The translations under genes and the position numbers were made by a program. The notes below the pieces were generated by a model. It had not been told where the DNA came from. It did not search any database and worked only from the letters and a program-made list of their open reading frames with translations. A DNA stretch of 64,000 bases from Pseudomonas sp. BGI-2 (GTDB taxonomy: Bacteria > Pseudomonadota > Gammaproteobacteria > Pseudomonadales > Pseudomonadaceae), in NCBI RefSeq assembly GCF_004310295.1, contig NZ_SISB01000001.1:124001-188000 (forward strand), read 5' to 3'. Positions within the stretch are counted from its first letter, which is position 1. Each line of letters starts with the position of its first letter. Below are positions 54,889-63,899 of this stretch, piece after piece.

Positions 54889-55386
54889 TTAAAGGTTCTT
54901 GGTCCAGAACAGCATTCGGCCATGGGCCGGGTCGATCATGCCGGGCGCAAATCCGAACTTGCCATATGACGCCTGCGCGACAGCATTGCCTTCGAGGACT
55001 TCCAGGGTGATCTTGCAGCAACCCCGTTGACGGGCGATGTCTTCAACCTTTTGCAGCATCCTCTGGCTCAACCCCAAGCCGCGAAACTTCGGCGCTACCG
55101 ACACATCGTGCACGTTGACCAGCGGCCGGCACGCAAACGTCGAGAAACCTTCGAAGCAATTGACCAGCCCGGCTGGCTCGCCGCGGACAAACGCCAGTAC
55201 GCTGAACGCATGAGGACGCTTGGCCAGCTCCCCCGGAAGTTGTTGCAGGAGGTCTTCGGGCAATGGCTGCTCGCCGCCCATCGGGTCTTCGGCGTAGGCA
55301 TTGAGCACCACGCCGATGGCTTCGGCATGCAGTGGATTGGTGTAGCTGGCCTGAAGTACCAGAATTTCTGCGGATTCCTTTTCCAT
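54889..55386 (-). CDS. GNAT family acetyltransferase
   Basis: A 165-aa GNAT protein from ATG 55386. The acetyl-CoA loop is VAPKFRGLGLSQRML (about 97-111) and the C-terminal part is LEVLEGNAVAQASYGKFGFAP. LVNVHDVSV forms the strand before the loop. Substrate unknown. It lies 6 bases upstream of chrA on the same strand, so co-transcription is likely. Confidence 0.85.
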   Translation of the reverse strand: MEKESAEILVLQASYTNPLHAEAIGVVLNAYAEDPMGGEQPLPEDLLQQLPGELAKRPHAFSVLAFVRGEPAGLVNCFEGFSTFACRPLVNVHDVSVAPKFRGLGLSQRMLQKVEDIARQRGCCKITLEVLEGNAVAQASYGKFGFAPGMIDPAHGRMLFWTKNL

Positions 55387-55482
55387 CGTCAACGTCCCGT
55401 CAAGTTGTCCCGGCACGTCTGTCGCACCGGGAGGTCGACGGACATTATCGCGAGGCGCCGTCTTCGACAACCCGAACCTTTC

Positions 55483-56064
55483 TCAAACGCCCCAGATCAG
55501 CGTTTCGGTCCAGCCCAGTTCGGTAAAATCCTCGGCCCTCAACCGCGATTCACCGGCGCAGAAAAATTCGTCCAGTTGCGGCGGTTTGACCGAAGTGCCG
55601 CTGAGCATGGCGTGAACCTGACCGCGATGATGAAGCTGGTGCTCGAACAGGTGCGACAGTAAGCGCAAACGGCTGTCATGTTGCGGCGTGTCCCGGGCGA
55701 TGGTCACGATTCGCCCCAGGTCGGTGTCGCGCAATTGTTCGCAGTAGGCAATCAGGCGGCGGTCGACATACGCTTGTTCGCGCTGCAGCTCGTCGCCCGT
55801 CGTGAACGGTTCGTCCTCGGTGAAGAACACATAGCAATCAGGGTGCGGGTCGTGGCCGCGCAACTCCCGCTCCAGCGCATCCACGTAAAACCAGTCGCAG
55901 GTCAGGATGTGGTTGAGGGTGGCTATGAGGCTGGGAAAGAAGCTGACGCGCGGTGCCGCCAGTTCGGCCGGGGTCAACCGATTCCACGCTTTGGCGAGTC
56001 GGTAATTGGCCCAGGCATTCTGATAAGCCATGGTCAGCAAATGATGAGACAGGGGCTGATTCAT
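55483..56064 (-). CDS. DinB family metal-binding protein
   Basis: A 193-aa four-helix-bundle protein of the DinB/YfiT type. The three metal-ligand histidines are visible as LNHILTCDWF, LLSHLFEHQLHHRGQVH. DinB-fold proteins act as thiol-dependent transferases or are of unknown role. It lies 18 bases downstream of zapE on the same strand. Confidence 0.88.
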   Translation of the reverse strand: MNQPLSHHLLTMAYQNAWANYRLAKAWNRLTPAELAAPRVSFFPSLIATLNHILTCDWFYVDALERELRGHDPHPDCYVFFTEDEPFTTGDELQREQAYVDRRLIAYCEQLRDTDLGRIVTIARDTPQHDSRLRLLSHLFEHQLHHRGQVHAMLSGTSVKPPQLDEFFCAGESRLRAEDFTELGWTETLIWGV

Positions 56065-56082
56065 CTTCGCGGCTCCCGGTAA

Positions 56083-57201
56083 TTAGGCTTCGGCGAAACG
56101 TTGCAGCTGCATTTCCTGTAAACGGCTTAACGTGCGGCGGAACGGAAATTCCAGGTACCCCTCGGTGTACAGCACGGCCATCGGCACCTGCGCTTCGAGG
56201 TACAGCGGCACCTTACGGTCGTAGCACTCGTCCACCAGGGCAATGAAACGCCGGACACCGTCGTCATGCACTGACAATTGCGGCAGCTCGCGATCACCGG
56301 CCACGACCCGCTCGGCACCGTCTTCGGTGCCTCGGGCGATGCGTCCTTCGCGTTTCTGCGCGCTGAGATTGGGCACGTCACTCAACAGAATAGCGCTGAA
56401 GGTGTCGCACAGGGCCATGAAGTCCATGGCGGCAAACGGCTGTTCGCACAGGTCGGCGTAACGGCACCAGAGCACGGTGGCACTGGCCTGCACCACGTTG
56501 ACTGAACGGTAACCGACCGTGATCGGCTCGTCGGACAGCGACTGCCCAACGGTCAGTGCCTTGAACACTTCACCGAGCGCGCTGGGCTGCCCGGGCGCCG
56601 TCACCCAGTAACGTTGCAGAGCAGCGCCGGGATGCAGGCGATGGTCTTCGCCGCCATCCACCGCGATCACCTGCATGTGCTTTTTGATTGCTTCAATGGC
56701 GGGGACGAAACGGTCGCGGTTGAAGCCATCGGCGTACAGCTGGTCCGGCGGCTGGTTGGAAGTGCAGACCACCACCACGCCCTGCTCGAACATCACCTGA
56801 AACAAACGCCCGAGGATGATCGCGTCGCCAATGTCGTTGACGAACAATTCATCGAAGCACAACACCCGCACTTCTTCGCTCAATTCACGGGCCAATGCCT
56901 TCAACGGGTCGGCGGTGCCGGTCAACTGAAACGAACGCTGATGCACCCAGCCCATGAAATGGTGAAAGTGCTGACGCCGGGCCGGGGCCTTCAGGTTTTC
57001 GTAGAACTGGTCCATCAACCAGGTCTTGCCCCGTCCGACCGGCCCCCAGAGGTAAACACCAGTGATCGGCGCGCGGCCTTCATGCAAGGCTTCGTGGCAT
57101 TTTTGCAGCGCCCACACGGCATGTTCCTGGGCTTCGTCCTGGACGAAACCCTTCTGTTCGATGGCGTGTTGCCAGGCACTTAAGGGAGAGTCGACATTCA
57201 T
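56083..57201 (-). CDS. zapE: Cell division protein ZapE (AFG1-like ATPase)
   Basis: A 372-aa AAA+-like P-loop ATPase that associates with the Z-ring during constriction. Walker A is WGPVGRGKTWL (near 51-61), followed by FHHFMGWVHQR, Walker B VLCFDELFVNDI and TSNQPPDQLY, and then the C-terminal FPFRRTLSRLQEM typical of the family. Length matches ZapE. Confidence 0.94.
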   Translation of the reverse strand: MNVDSPLSAWQHAIEQKGFVQDEAQEHAVWALQKCHEALHEGRAPITGVYLWGPVGRGKTWLMDQFYENLKAPARRQHFHHFMGWVHQRSFQLTGTADPLKALARELSEEVRVLCFDELFVNDIGDAIILGRLFQVMFEQGVVVVCTSNQPPDQLYADGFNRDRFVPAIEAIKKHMQVIAVDGGEDHRLHPGAALQRYWVTAPGQPSALGEVFKALTVGQSLSDEPITVGYRSVNVVQASATVLWCRYADLCEQPFAAMDFMALCDTFSAILLSDVPNLSAQKREGRIARGTEDGAERVVAGDRELPQLSVHDDGVRRFIALVDECYDRKVPLYLEAQVPMAVLYTEGYLEFPFRRTLSRLQEMQLQRFAEA

Positions 57202-57228
57202 GCGCGGGAGTATGCCACGCGTCAGGAT

Positions 57229-57570
57229 TTACAGAGAGATGTCTAGCCTGGCGATCTTGCCCTGTTCATTGAGGCGGAACATGTACCTCAGTTCCAGGGG
57301 ACTGCCGGGAAATGTCCCGGAAATCAGGTTGTGCACCAGGACTTTGCCGGTGCGCAGCTGAACGTCGAGCACTTCGACCCGTGGTTCGTAACGTTGCGCA
57401 GTGTCTTGCATCCATTGGGCGATGGCTTGCGTGCCGATCCGGTGCTGGCCCTCATCGAACACGTTGGCATCCTCAGCGAAAAAACTGCCAACACGCGAGG
57501 TGTCGCGAGCATTGGCGGCGGCAATGTAAGCGGCGATGGCGGGTGCCAGTGAAGAGGCTGGATTGGACAT
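57229..57570 (-). CDS. SnoaL/NTF2-like protein
   Basis: A 113-aa cone-fold protein: an N-terminal helix AIAAYIAAANARD, then FFAEDANVFDEGQHRIG, IAQWM and a curved sheet with VHNLISGTFPGSPLELRYMF. Such proteins are small isomerases or binding proteins; no catalytic residue can be named. It lies 52 bases downstream of the WYL regulator on the same strand, so that regulator may control it. Confidence 0.82.
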   Translation of the reverse strand: MSNPASSLAPAIAAYIAAANARDTSRVGSFFAEDANVFDEGQHRIGTQAIAQWMQDTAQRYEPRVEVLDVQLRTGKVLVHNLISGTFPGSPLELRYMFRLNEQGKIARLDISL

Positions 57571-57622
57571 GGGTGCGGCTCCTTGTTTATTGATTCTGGA
57601 GCCATGCTAGAACAGGTCTGTG

Positions 57623-58339
57623 TCAGTTCTTGTCAGGAGTGAAACGCCCGGCCTCATCCAGTTGCATTTGCTTGCGCCAGGTGCGCAACAAGTCGCTGCG
57701 CCGCCCCGGATAGCGTTCGCCCTGCTCATGGGCAGCGGAAATCCGGTCGGTGCGAAAGGTGCGATAGGCACTGCGCAACTCACACCAGGAGACAATGATC
57801 CGCACCTCATTGAGAAAGCCCAGCGCCAGTGGCCAGATCAACCGCTGACTGGGCACCTGATGGGCGTCCGCATAGTCGATATTCAGTTTGGACTGATCGC
57901 GGATAGCTTGACGAAAGACGCTCAACGGCACTGCATTTTGCGGATAACCATAACCGCGCGGGCCCGGCAGCACTGTCGGATTGCGCAATGCATCTTGAGC
58001 TTCAGGGGCCAACACGGCCGCAATCTTCGCCAGAGCGTCGGCCGCGGCTTTGCTCAACACCTCGTCGCCACGCTGATCCACGTAACGCAAACCCAGCACG
58101 ATGGCTTCGGTTTCGTCAGCATTGAGCATCAGGGGCGGCAGAAACAAACCGCTGCGCAACACATAACCGACCCCCGCCTCGCCGAAGATCGGTGCGCCCA
58201 GCGCGGTCAGTTCGGCGATGTCGCGGTACAGCGTGCGTTCGGAAATCTCCAGTTCACCGGCGAGCATTGCAGCAGTGGCCGGACGACTTTTACCTCGCAG
58301 CACTTGCAGCAACGTGAGTAAACGAGTGGTACGCGACAC
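57623..58339 (-). CDS. YafY-type HTH/WYL transcriptional regulator
   Basis: A 238-aa regulator. The winged HTH is at the N-terminus (LLTLLQVLRGKSRPATAAML, LEISERTLYRDIAEL), and a WYL ligand-binding domain follows (about 135-215; LNIDYAD, RLIWPLALGFLNEVRIIVSW). The canonical WYL tripeptide is replaced by LIWPLA. Similar regulators control small neighbouring enzymes in Pseudomonas. Confidence 0.87.
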   Translation of the reverse strand: MSRTTRLLTLLQVLRGKSRPATAAMLAGELEISERTLYRDIAELTALGAPIFGEAGVGYVLRSGLFLPPLMLNADETEAIVLGLRYVDQRGDEVLSKAAADALAKIAAVLAPEAQDALRNPTVLPGPRGYGYPQNAVPLSVFRQAIRDQSKLNIDYADAHQVPSQRLIWPLALGFLNEVRIIVSWCELRSAYRTFRTDRISAAHEQGERYPGRRSDLLRTWRKQMQLDEAGRFTPDKN

Positions 58340-58601
58340 GATCGGCAGGCTCTTTCCTGAAAAGTCGTCGGAGCTTAGCAGAGGCTGCTGTCAGAAACTG
58401 GCAGGAGCAAAAGGCTGCGCGGACGCTCAGTCACACCTACTTTGTGGCGAGGGGTCGACTGAAGAATCATTGCCCCGCAGGTCGGACCTTTTGCCCCGAA
58501 TGAAAAAGCGCCTTGACGGCTCATATTACTCACATCATATTAAATACATGTTGCTGGACATTTATATCCTCTCCCCGGCGTCGTTCTTTAGGAGTTACCT
58601 C

Positions 58602-59112
58602 GTGCATTACATAGTCTTCGGCCGCAAAACCGGTTTGCGGGTTTCGGAACTGGCGCTGGGCGCCGGTAACATCGGCACCGGCTGGGGCGTCGCCGCTGGG
58701 TGGTGGGTTCCTCACGGGCAAGTACCGCAGCAATGATGAGAACAACCGCGCCGCCAAACTCGGCATGCTGATTCACACTGAGAAAAGCGCCCACGAAACC
58801 GCCCTGCTCGACACGTTGCTCGCGGTGGCGGCTGAACTTGGAGCCACGCCGACCCACGTGGCCATTGCCTGATTGCGGGAAAAGGCCAAGCGTTCGACGA
58901 CGGCGCTGATTCCGATTCTTGGTTCACGTACTCGTGAGCAACTGGATGCGACATTGGGTGCGTTGAACGTGCAATTGAGTGCTGAGCAATTGTCGCGGCT
59001 TGATGAGGTCAGTGGTGTGTCGAAGGGTGTTCCGCATGAAACGATTGCCGGTTCGGCGGCGCGCTATACCGGGGCTGAGGCCCTCGATCTGCCAATTATC
59101 CCGGTCGCCTGA
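58602..59112 (+). pseudogene. Aldo/keto reductase remnant
   Basis: A GTG at 58602 with a TAGGAG site begins VHYIVFGRKTGLRVSELALG, the start of an aldo/keto reductase. After about 30 residues it jumps, one frame over, to PLGGGFLTGKYRSNDENNR (from 58693), normally residue 200+ of such an enzyme. This second part has a stop at 58870 (TGA where THVAIAWL would need TGG), then continues to SRTREQLDATLGALNVQLSA and the normal C-terminus at 59112. Roughly half the gene, including the catalytic Tyr/Lys region, is deleted. Confidence 0.88.
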
Positions 59113-59117
59113 AAAAG

Positions 59118-59182
59118 CTTCGCGGGCAAGCCTCGCTCCAGGTTCGATGTGATCCTTGTAGGAGCGAGGCTTGCCCGCGAAG
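59118..59182. repeat. Paired REP palindrome
   Basis: Arms CTTCGCGGGCAAGCCTCGCT and complement around a ~20-base spacer, between the reductase remnant and convergent agmatinase. Confidence 0.88.
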
Positions 59183-59187
59183 GCGTC

Positions 59188-60147
59188 TTACCGGTTGACC
59201 TTATGTCTGGCCGCATACAGGCACAGCATTTCCATCGCCAATGTCGCCGCCGCCAGTGAGGTAATGTCCGCATGGTCGTAGGCCGGTGCCACTTCCACCA
59301 CGTCCATCCCCACCAGATTGATCCCGCGCAACCCGCCGAGTATTTCCAGCGCCTGCACCGTGCTCAAACCGCCGCATACCGGCGTTCCGGTGCCGGGTGC
59401 GAAAGCGGGGTCGAGACAATCGATGTCGAACGTCAGGTACACCGGGTTATCCCCCACCCGCGCACGGATCGCCTCGACAATCGCCTCACACCCTTGCCGA
59501 TGCACTTGCCGCGCATCCAGCACCTCAAAGCCCTGGTGATCGTCATTGGTGGTGCGCAAACCGATCTGCACCGAGCGCGACGGATCCACCAGACCTTCCT
59601 TGGCCGCGTGCCAGAACATGGTGCCGTGATCGACGCGCTTGCCCTCTTCGTCCGGCCAGGTGTCGCTGTGGGCGTCGAAGTGGATCAACGACAGCGGGCC
59701 ATGTTTGCGTGCATGGGCCTTGAGCAGCGGGTAACTGATGAAGTGGTCACCGCCGAACGTCAGCATCGCGCAACCGCCGTTGAGGATGTGCTCGGCGTGG
59801 GCCTCGATGCTTTCCGGCACCGAGTGCGGCGAGCCGTAATCGAAGTCGCAATCGCCGTAGTCAATCACCGCCAGATGATCGAACGGATCAAAGGTCCACG
59901 GCCAGTGGCGTTCCCAGGCGATTCCCGTAGAGGCGGCGCGAATGCCACGCGGTCCAAAACGCGCACCCGGGCGGTTGCTGGTGGCGGTGTCGAAGGGCAC
60001 ACCGCTGACCACCACGTCGACGCCGCGCAAATCACGGCTGTAGCGACGACGCATGAAACTGGTGATACCGGCGTAGGTACTTTCGGCGGCAGTACCAAAG
60101 AGGCTGTCGCGGGTCATGGCCTGATCGTTTTGCATCGGGACGTCCAT
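59188..60147 (-). CDS. speB: Agmatinase / guanidino-acid ureohydrolase
   Basis: A 319-aa ureohydrolase of the arginase fold with both manganese motifs: TFGGDHFISYP, HFDAHSDTWPD and YLTFDIDCLDPAFAPGTGTP. It cleaves agmatine to putrescine and urea, though related enzymes act on guanidinobutyrate and the substrate is not certain. Upstream by 17 bases is a polyamine-type binding protein gene on the same strand, and a LysR regulator is divergent from both. The set suggests uptake and use of agmatine or a similar guanidino compound. ATG 60147 is taken; an ATG 12 bases inside is possible. Confidence 0.88.
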   Translation of the reverse strand: MDVPMQNDQAMTRDSLFGTAAESTYAGITSFMRRRYSRDLRGVDVVVSGVPFDTATSNRPGARFGPRGIRAASTGIAWERHWPWTFDPFDHLAVIDYGDCDFDYGSPHSVPESIEAHAEHILNGGCAMLTFGGDHFISYPLLKAHARKHGPLSLIHFDAHSDTWPDEEGKRVDHGTMFWHAAKEGLVDPSRSVQIGLRTTNDDHQGFEVLDARQVHRQGCEAIVEAIRARVGDNPVYLTFDIDCLDPAFAPGTGTPVCGGLSTVQALEILGGLRGINLVGMDVVEVAPAYDHADITSLAAATLAMEMLCLYAARHKVNR

Positions 60148-60164
60148 GGTGATCTCCTTATTAT

Positions 60165-61256
60165 TTATTGGCGGCTACGGAAAGTGGTCCACAGACGAGT
60201 GCGCAAGCGCATGTCCTTGAGGCTCATGCTGCGGTCGGCGTACAGCCGTTCGCGGGTGTCCGCCAGTGGGTAGATGTCCGGGTCGGTGCGCACGGCTTCA
60301 TCCACCAGCGGGGTCGCCGCCTGGTTGGCCGTGGCAAAGAACAACGTGTTGGTCAGCGCCGCCACGGATTCGGGGCGCAACATGAATTCGATGAACGCCC
60401 GGGCCGCTTCGGGGTGCGGTGCGTCCTTGGGAATCGCCAGGTTGTCCTGCCAGACCAGCGTGCCTTCCTTCGGAATCCGGTAGGCCACCTCAAACGGTTT
60501 GTTGGCCTTGCGCGCCTGGTCGGCGGCCATGCTGGCATCGCCGTTGTAAGTCAATGCCAGGCAAACACTGCCATTGGCCAGATCGCTGATCTGCCGCCCG
60601 GTGGCGACGTACAGCACATTGGGCTGCAACTGATGCAACAACGCCTCGGCGGCTGTCAGATCAGCCTTGTCGGTGCTGTAGGGATCTTTACCGAGATAGT
60701 GCAATGCCAGGCCGATCACCTCTTGCGGCGAATCGAGAATCGCAATGCCGCAGTCCTTCAGCTTGCTGGCGTATTGCGGCTTGAACAGCAGGTCGAGGCT
60801 GTTGAGCGGCACACCCGGCAAGCGTTGTTGCACCGCTTCGACATTCATCCCCAACCCCAGCGTGCCCCAGGTATACGGCACGCCATAACGATTGCCGGGA
60901 TCGACGGCGGCGAGTTTTTCCAACAGGTCCGGGTCGAGGTTGGCGTAGCCCTTGAGCCCTTCGTGATCAATCTCCTTCAGCGCACCGGCTGCCAAACCTC
61001 GGGCCAATACGCTGGATGACGGCACCACCACGTCATAGCCGCTGCCGCCGGTGAGCAGTTTGGTTTCAAGCACTTCCGAAGAATCGAACGTGTCGTAACG
61101 CACGTGAATGCCGGTTTCCCTTTCGAAACGCTGCAAGGTTTCAGGCGCTACGTAATCGGCCCAGCTGTAGAGGTTGAGGGTCTTTTCCTCAGCCTGGGCC
61201 GACACGGCCATGGCGAGGAACAGCGCGGGTAAACACAGCTTGATTGCGGGAGCCAT
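60165..61256 (-). CDS. Polyamine-type ABC transporter substrate-binding protein
   Basis: A 363-aa periplasmic binding protein from ATG 61256. Signal peptide about 1-22 (AQA). It has the PotD/PotF start LNLYSWADYVAPETLQRFER and conserved IAIPKDAPHPEAARAFIEFM near the end. No permease or ATPase gene is adjacent, so it must share a transporter encoded elsewhere. It is the first gene of the binding protein-agmatinase unit. Confidence 0.88.
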   Translation of the reverse strand: MAPAIKLCLPALFLAMAVSAQAEEKTLNLYSWADYVAPETLQRFERETGIHVRYDTFDSSEVLETKLLTGGSGYDVVVPSSSVLARGLAAGALKEIDHEGLKGYANLDPDLLEKLAAVDPGNRYGVPYTWGTLGLGMNVEAVQQRLPGVPLNSLDLLFKPQYASKLKDCGIAILDSPQEVIGLALHYLGKDPYSTDKADLTAAEALLHQLQPNVLYVATGRQISDLANGSVCLALTYNGDASMAADQARKANKPFEVAYRIPKEGTLVWQDNLAIPKDAPHPEAARAFIEFMLRPESVAALTNTLFFATANQAATPLVDEAVRTDPDIYPLADTRERLYADRSMSLKDMRLRTRLWTTFRSRQ

Positions 61257-61357
61257 GACGAACACCTGACCAGAGGAAGTGGTTGCAGCGTGCGCGCTCG
61301 GATACATTGGCGAAATATCAAGTTTGTTAACCTGACTTTATTGCGGAGTAATGTTTG

Positions 61358-62251
61358 ATGCTCGGTCAACTCCACGACCTCGACCTGCAACTGCTGCGCT
61401 TATTTGTCCGCGTGGTGGAGTGCGGCGGTTTCAGCGCGGCGCAAGGTGAACTGGGTTTGAGCCAGTCGAGCATCAGCCAGCAAATGGCCAAACTCGAAAC
61501 CCGGCTCGGCTATCGCTTGTGCAGTCGCGGCAAGGGTGGATTCAGGATCACGCCCAAGGGCGAACAGTTGCTGAGCGCAACACGCGGGCTGTTTGAATCC
61601 ATCGAAGCGTTCCGCCATCAATCCAACGGCGTGGCGGGTCGTTTGATCGGCGAAGTTCGCCTGGGCTTGTCCGAGGCATTGGATCAATCGGTGCTGCAAA
61701 AAGTGGCCGATGCCATCCGGCGTTTTCGTGAACGTGACGAATCGGTGCGCATCGAGTTGATGAGCGCCATGCCCGGCGAGATGGAACGCCTGCTGCTGCA
61801 ACAGCGACTGGACCTGGCGATCGGCTATTTCTCCCAGGTGCAAAGCGCGTTTGACTACCGCGAACTGTTCACCGAAACCCAACACCTGTACTGCGCCCCC
61901 GGGCATCCGCTGTTCACCGACGATGCGCCGGATGATCTGGCGTTGCAGGCGTGTGACCGGGTTGATCATCCTTATCGCTTTCTGCGCATGGATGAGCCCT
62001 TCCAAGGGAAGCTATGTTCGGCAAGGTCCGAGCAGGTCGAAGGCACCCTCGCCTTCGTGCTGTCCGGTAAACACGTCGGGTATTTGCCCAATCACTTTGC
62101 CCGCGGCTGGGAAGACAAAGGCTTGCTGCGCGCTGTGCGCCGGGATGACATGAGCTTCGACGTGGCGTTTCATCTGGCGCGCCATCGCGCTCAAGTGCCG
62201 GGGGATGCGCAGAAGGCGTTTGAAGAGGATCTACTCGCGGCGTTTGCCTGA
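61358..62251 (+). CDS. LysR-family regulator of the agmatinase locus
   Basis: A 297-aa LysR regulator from ATG 61358, preceded by GCGGAGTAATG. The HTH is LLRLFVRVVECGGFSAAQGE and LGLSQSSISQQMAKLETRLG, both intact, followed by the effector domain. It is transcribed divergently from the binding protein-agmatinase genes with about 100 bases between starts, the classical LysR arrangement, so it probably regulates them in response to a polyamine or guanidino compound. Confidence 0.9.
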   Translation: MLGQLHDLDLQLLRLFVRVVECGGFSAAQGELGLSQSSISQQMAKLETRLGYRLCSRGKGGFRITPKGEQLLSATRGLFESIEAFRHQSNGVAGRLIGEVRLGLSEALDQSVLQKVADAIRRFRERDESVRIELMSAMPGEMERLLLQQRLDLAIGYFSQVQSAFDYRELFTETQHLYCAPGHPLFTDDAPDDLALQACDRVDHPYRFLRMDEPFQGKLCSARSEQVEGTLAFVLSGKHVGYLPNHFARGWEDKGLLRAVRRDDMSFDVAFHLARHRAQVPGDAQKAFEEDLLAAFA

Positions 62252-62374
62252 GACCAGCGACATTCTCGTGGGAGCGACCTGGGTATCGGGCTCATCGCTC
62301 GCCTCGAAATAGTCTTTCTGGCATCCTGCGCCTCCATTTTCTGACCCGGCCTGCCTTTCGGCCCGCAAACAACC

Positions 62375-63847
62375 ATGACCGCCTCTGAAAAAGCCCCTGC
62401 CCCGCGCCACAACGATCTGATTTACGGCCTTAACGATCGCCCGCATCTCACCGCCACGGTCTTCGCTGCCCTGCAACATGTGCTGGCGAGTTTCGTCGGC
62501 ATCATCACGCCAACCCTGATCATGGGCGGCGCCCTCGGACTGCAAAGCGAAGTGCCGTACCTGATCAGCATGGCGCTGTTTGTCTCGGGCCTGGGCACGT
62601 TTGTTCAGGCGCGGCGGTTCGGCCCGATCGGTTCCGGCCTGTTGTGCCTGCAAGGCACCAGCTTCTCGTTCATCAGCGTGATTCTCAGCGCCGGGTTCAT
62701 GGTCAAGGCCCGGGGTGGCGGCACCGATGAAATCCTCTCGACGATCTTCGGTGTGTGCTTTTTCGCCGCGTTCATCGAAGTGGTGTTGAGCCAGTTCATT
62801 GGCAAGCTGCGGATGCTGATAACCCCCGTTGTGACCGGCACCATCATTACCCTCATGGGCCTGTCGCTGATCAAGGTCGCCATGACCGACATCGCTGGTG
62901 GCTTCGGCGCGGCGGACCTTGGCGCGGCCAGTCATCTGGCGTTGGCGGCGCTGGTGCTCGGCACAATCGTGGTGTTGAACCGGGTCGATGTGCCCTTCCT
63001 GCGCCTGGGGGCGATTGTCATTGGCCTGACCCTCGGTTATGTCGTCGCTTGGCTGATGGGCGACGTCAACTTCGCCAGCCTGCCCGACGTACCGCTGATG
63101 AGCGTGCCGGTGCCGTTTAAATATGGCTTCAATTTCGATTGGGTGGCGTTTGTGCCGGTGGCGGTGATTTTCCTCGTGTCGCCATTGGAAGCCGCCGGTG
63201 ACCTGACCGCCAACTCGATGATTTCCCGGCAGCCGGTCAAGGGCCCGATTTACATCCGCCGGATCAAGTCCGGTCTGCTGGCTGATGGCCTCAACTCGGC
63301 CATGGCGGCGGTGTTCAACAGCATGCCGATGGTGACCTTCGCCCAGAACAACGGCGTGATCCAGCTCACCGGCGTGGCCAGCCGTTACGTGGCGTTCTTC
63401 ATTGCTGGTTTGTTGGTGCTGCTGGGGCTGTTCCCGATGATCGGCGCGGTGCTGCAGTTGATGCCTAAACCGGTGCTTGGCGGCGCTGAACTGGTGATGT
63501 TCGGCACCGTGGCGGTGGCCGGGATCAAGATCCTCGCCGAAGCCGGTTTGCATCGACGCAACATGCTGATCGTGGCGATTTCCATCGGTATGGGCCTGGG
63601 TGTCGCCGCGGTGCCGGAAGTGTTGCGCGAGCTGCCGAAGGCGCTGCACAACATCTTCGAATCACCGATCACCGTCGGGGCGTTGTGCGCTATCGTGCTG
63701 AACATCTTCCTGCCCGAAGAATTCATCGAGCTGGAAGAGGACGATTTCGATCCGGAAGCCTCGATCCTCCAGGTCATGGAGAATCCGGATGTCCCGGCCA
63801 AGGGTGAACCCGCACGGCCTGCGGCGGTCGCACAGTTGAACCGCTAG
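62375..63847 (+). CDS. NCS2 family uracil/xanthine-type permease
   Basis: A 490-aa nucleobase:cation symporter with about fourteen membrane segments. Seen are the N-terminal YGLNDRPHLTATVFAALQHV, the substrate motif LEAAGDLTANSMI in the middle and FAQNNGVIQLTGVASRYV near 328-345 (the QNNG signature of the family). Either xanthine/uric acid or uracil is plausible. An acidic cytoplasmic tail rich in Glu/Asp (about 450-465) follows. ATG 62375 has no strong site. A terminator follows at 63856. Confidence 0.9.
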   Translation: MTASEKAPAPRHNDLIYGLNDRPHLTATVFAALQHVLASFVGIITPTLIMGGALGLQSEVPYLISMALFVSGLGTFVQARRFGPIGSGLLCLQGTSFSFISVILSAGFMVKARGGGTDEILSTIFGVCFFAAFIEVVLSQFIGKLRMLITPVVTGTIITLMGLSLIKVAMTDIAGGFGAADLGAASHLALAALVLGTIVVLNRVDVPFLRLGAIVIGLTLGYVVAWLMGDVNFASLPDVPLMSVPVPFKYGFNFDWVAFVPVAVIFLVSPLEAAGDLTANSMISRQPVKGPIYIRRIKSGLLADGLNSAMAAVFNSMPMVTFAQNNGVIQLTGVASRYVAFFIAGLLVLLGLFPMIGAVLQLMPKPVLGGAELVMFGTVAVAGIKILAEAGLHRRNMLIVAISIGMGLGVAAVPEVLRELPKALHNIFESPITVGALCAIVLNIFLPEEFIELEEDDFDPEASILQVMENPDVPAKGEPARPAAVAQLNR

Positions 63848-63855
63848 GAAAGCTC

Positions 63856-63888
63856 AAGGGCTGAGCCGCTGGCGGTTCAGCCCTTTTC
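63856..63888 (+). terminator. Rho-independent terminator after the permease
   Basis: Arms AAGGGCTGAGCCGC and GCGGTTCAGCCCTT (one G-T pair) with a short loop and a TTTT run. Confidence 0.85.
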
Positions 63889-63899
63889 TACACGAGAGC

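Noticed and set aside
62231..63649. 472-codon frame opposite the NCS2 permease
   Set aside because: His/Gln-rich complement of a membrane protein gene; the permease has the family motifs.
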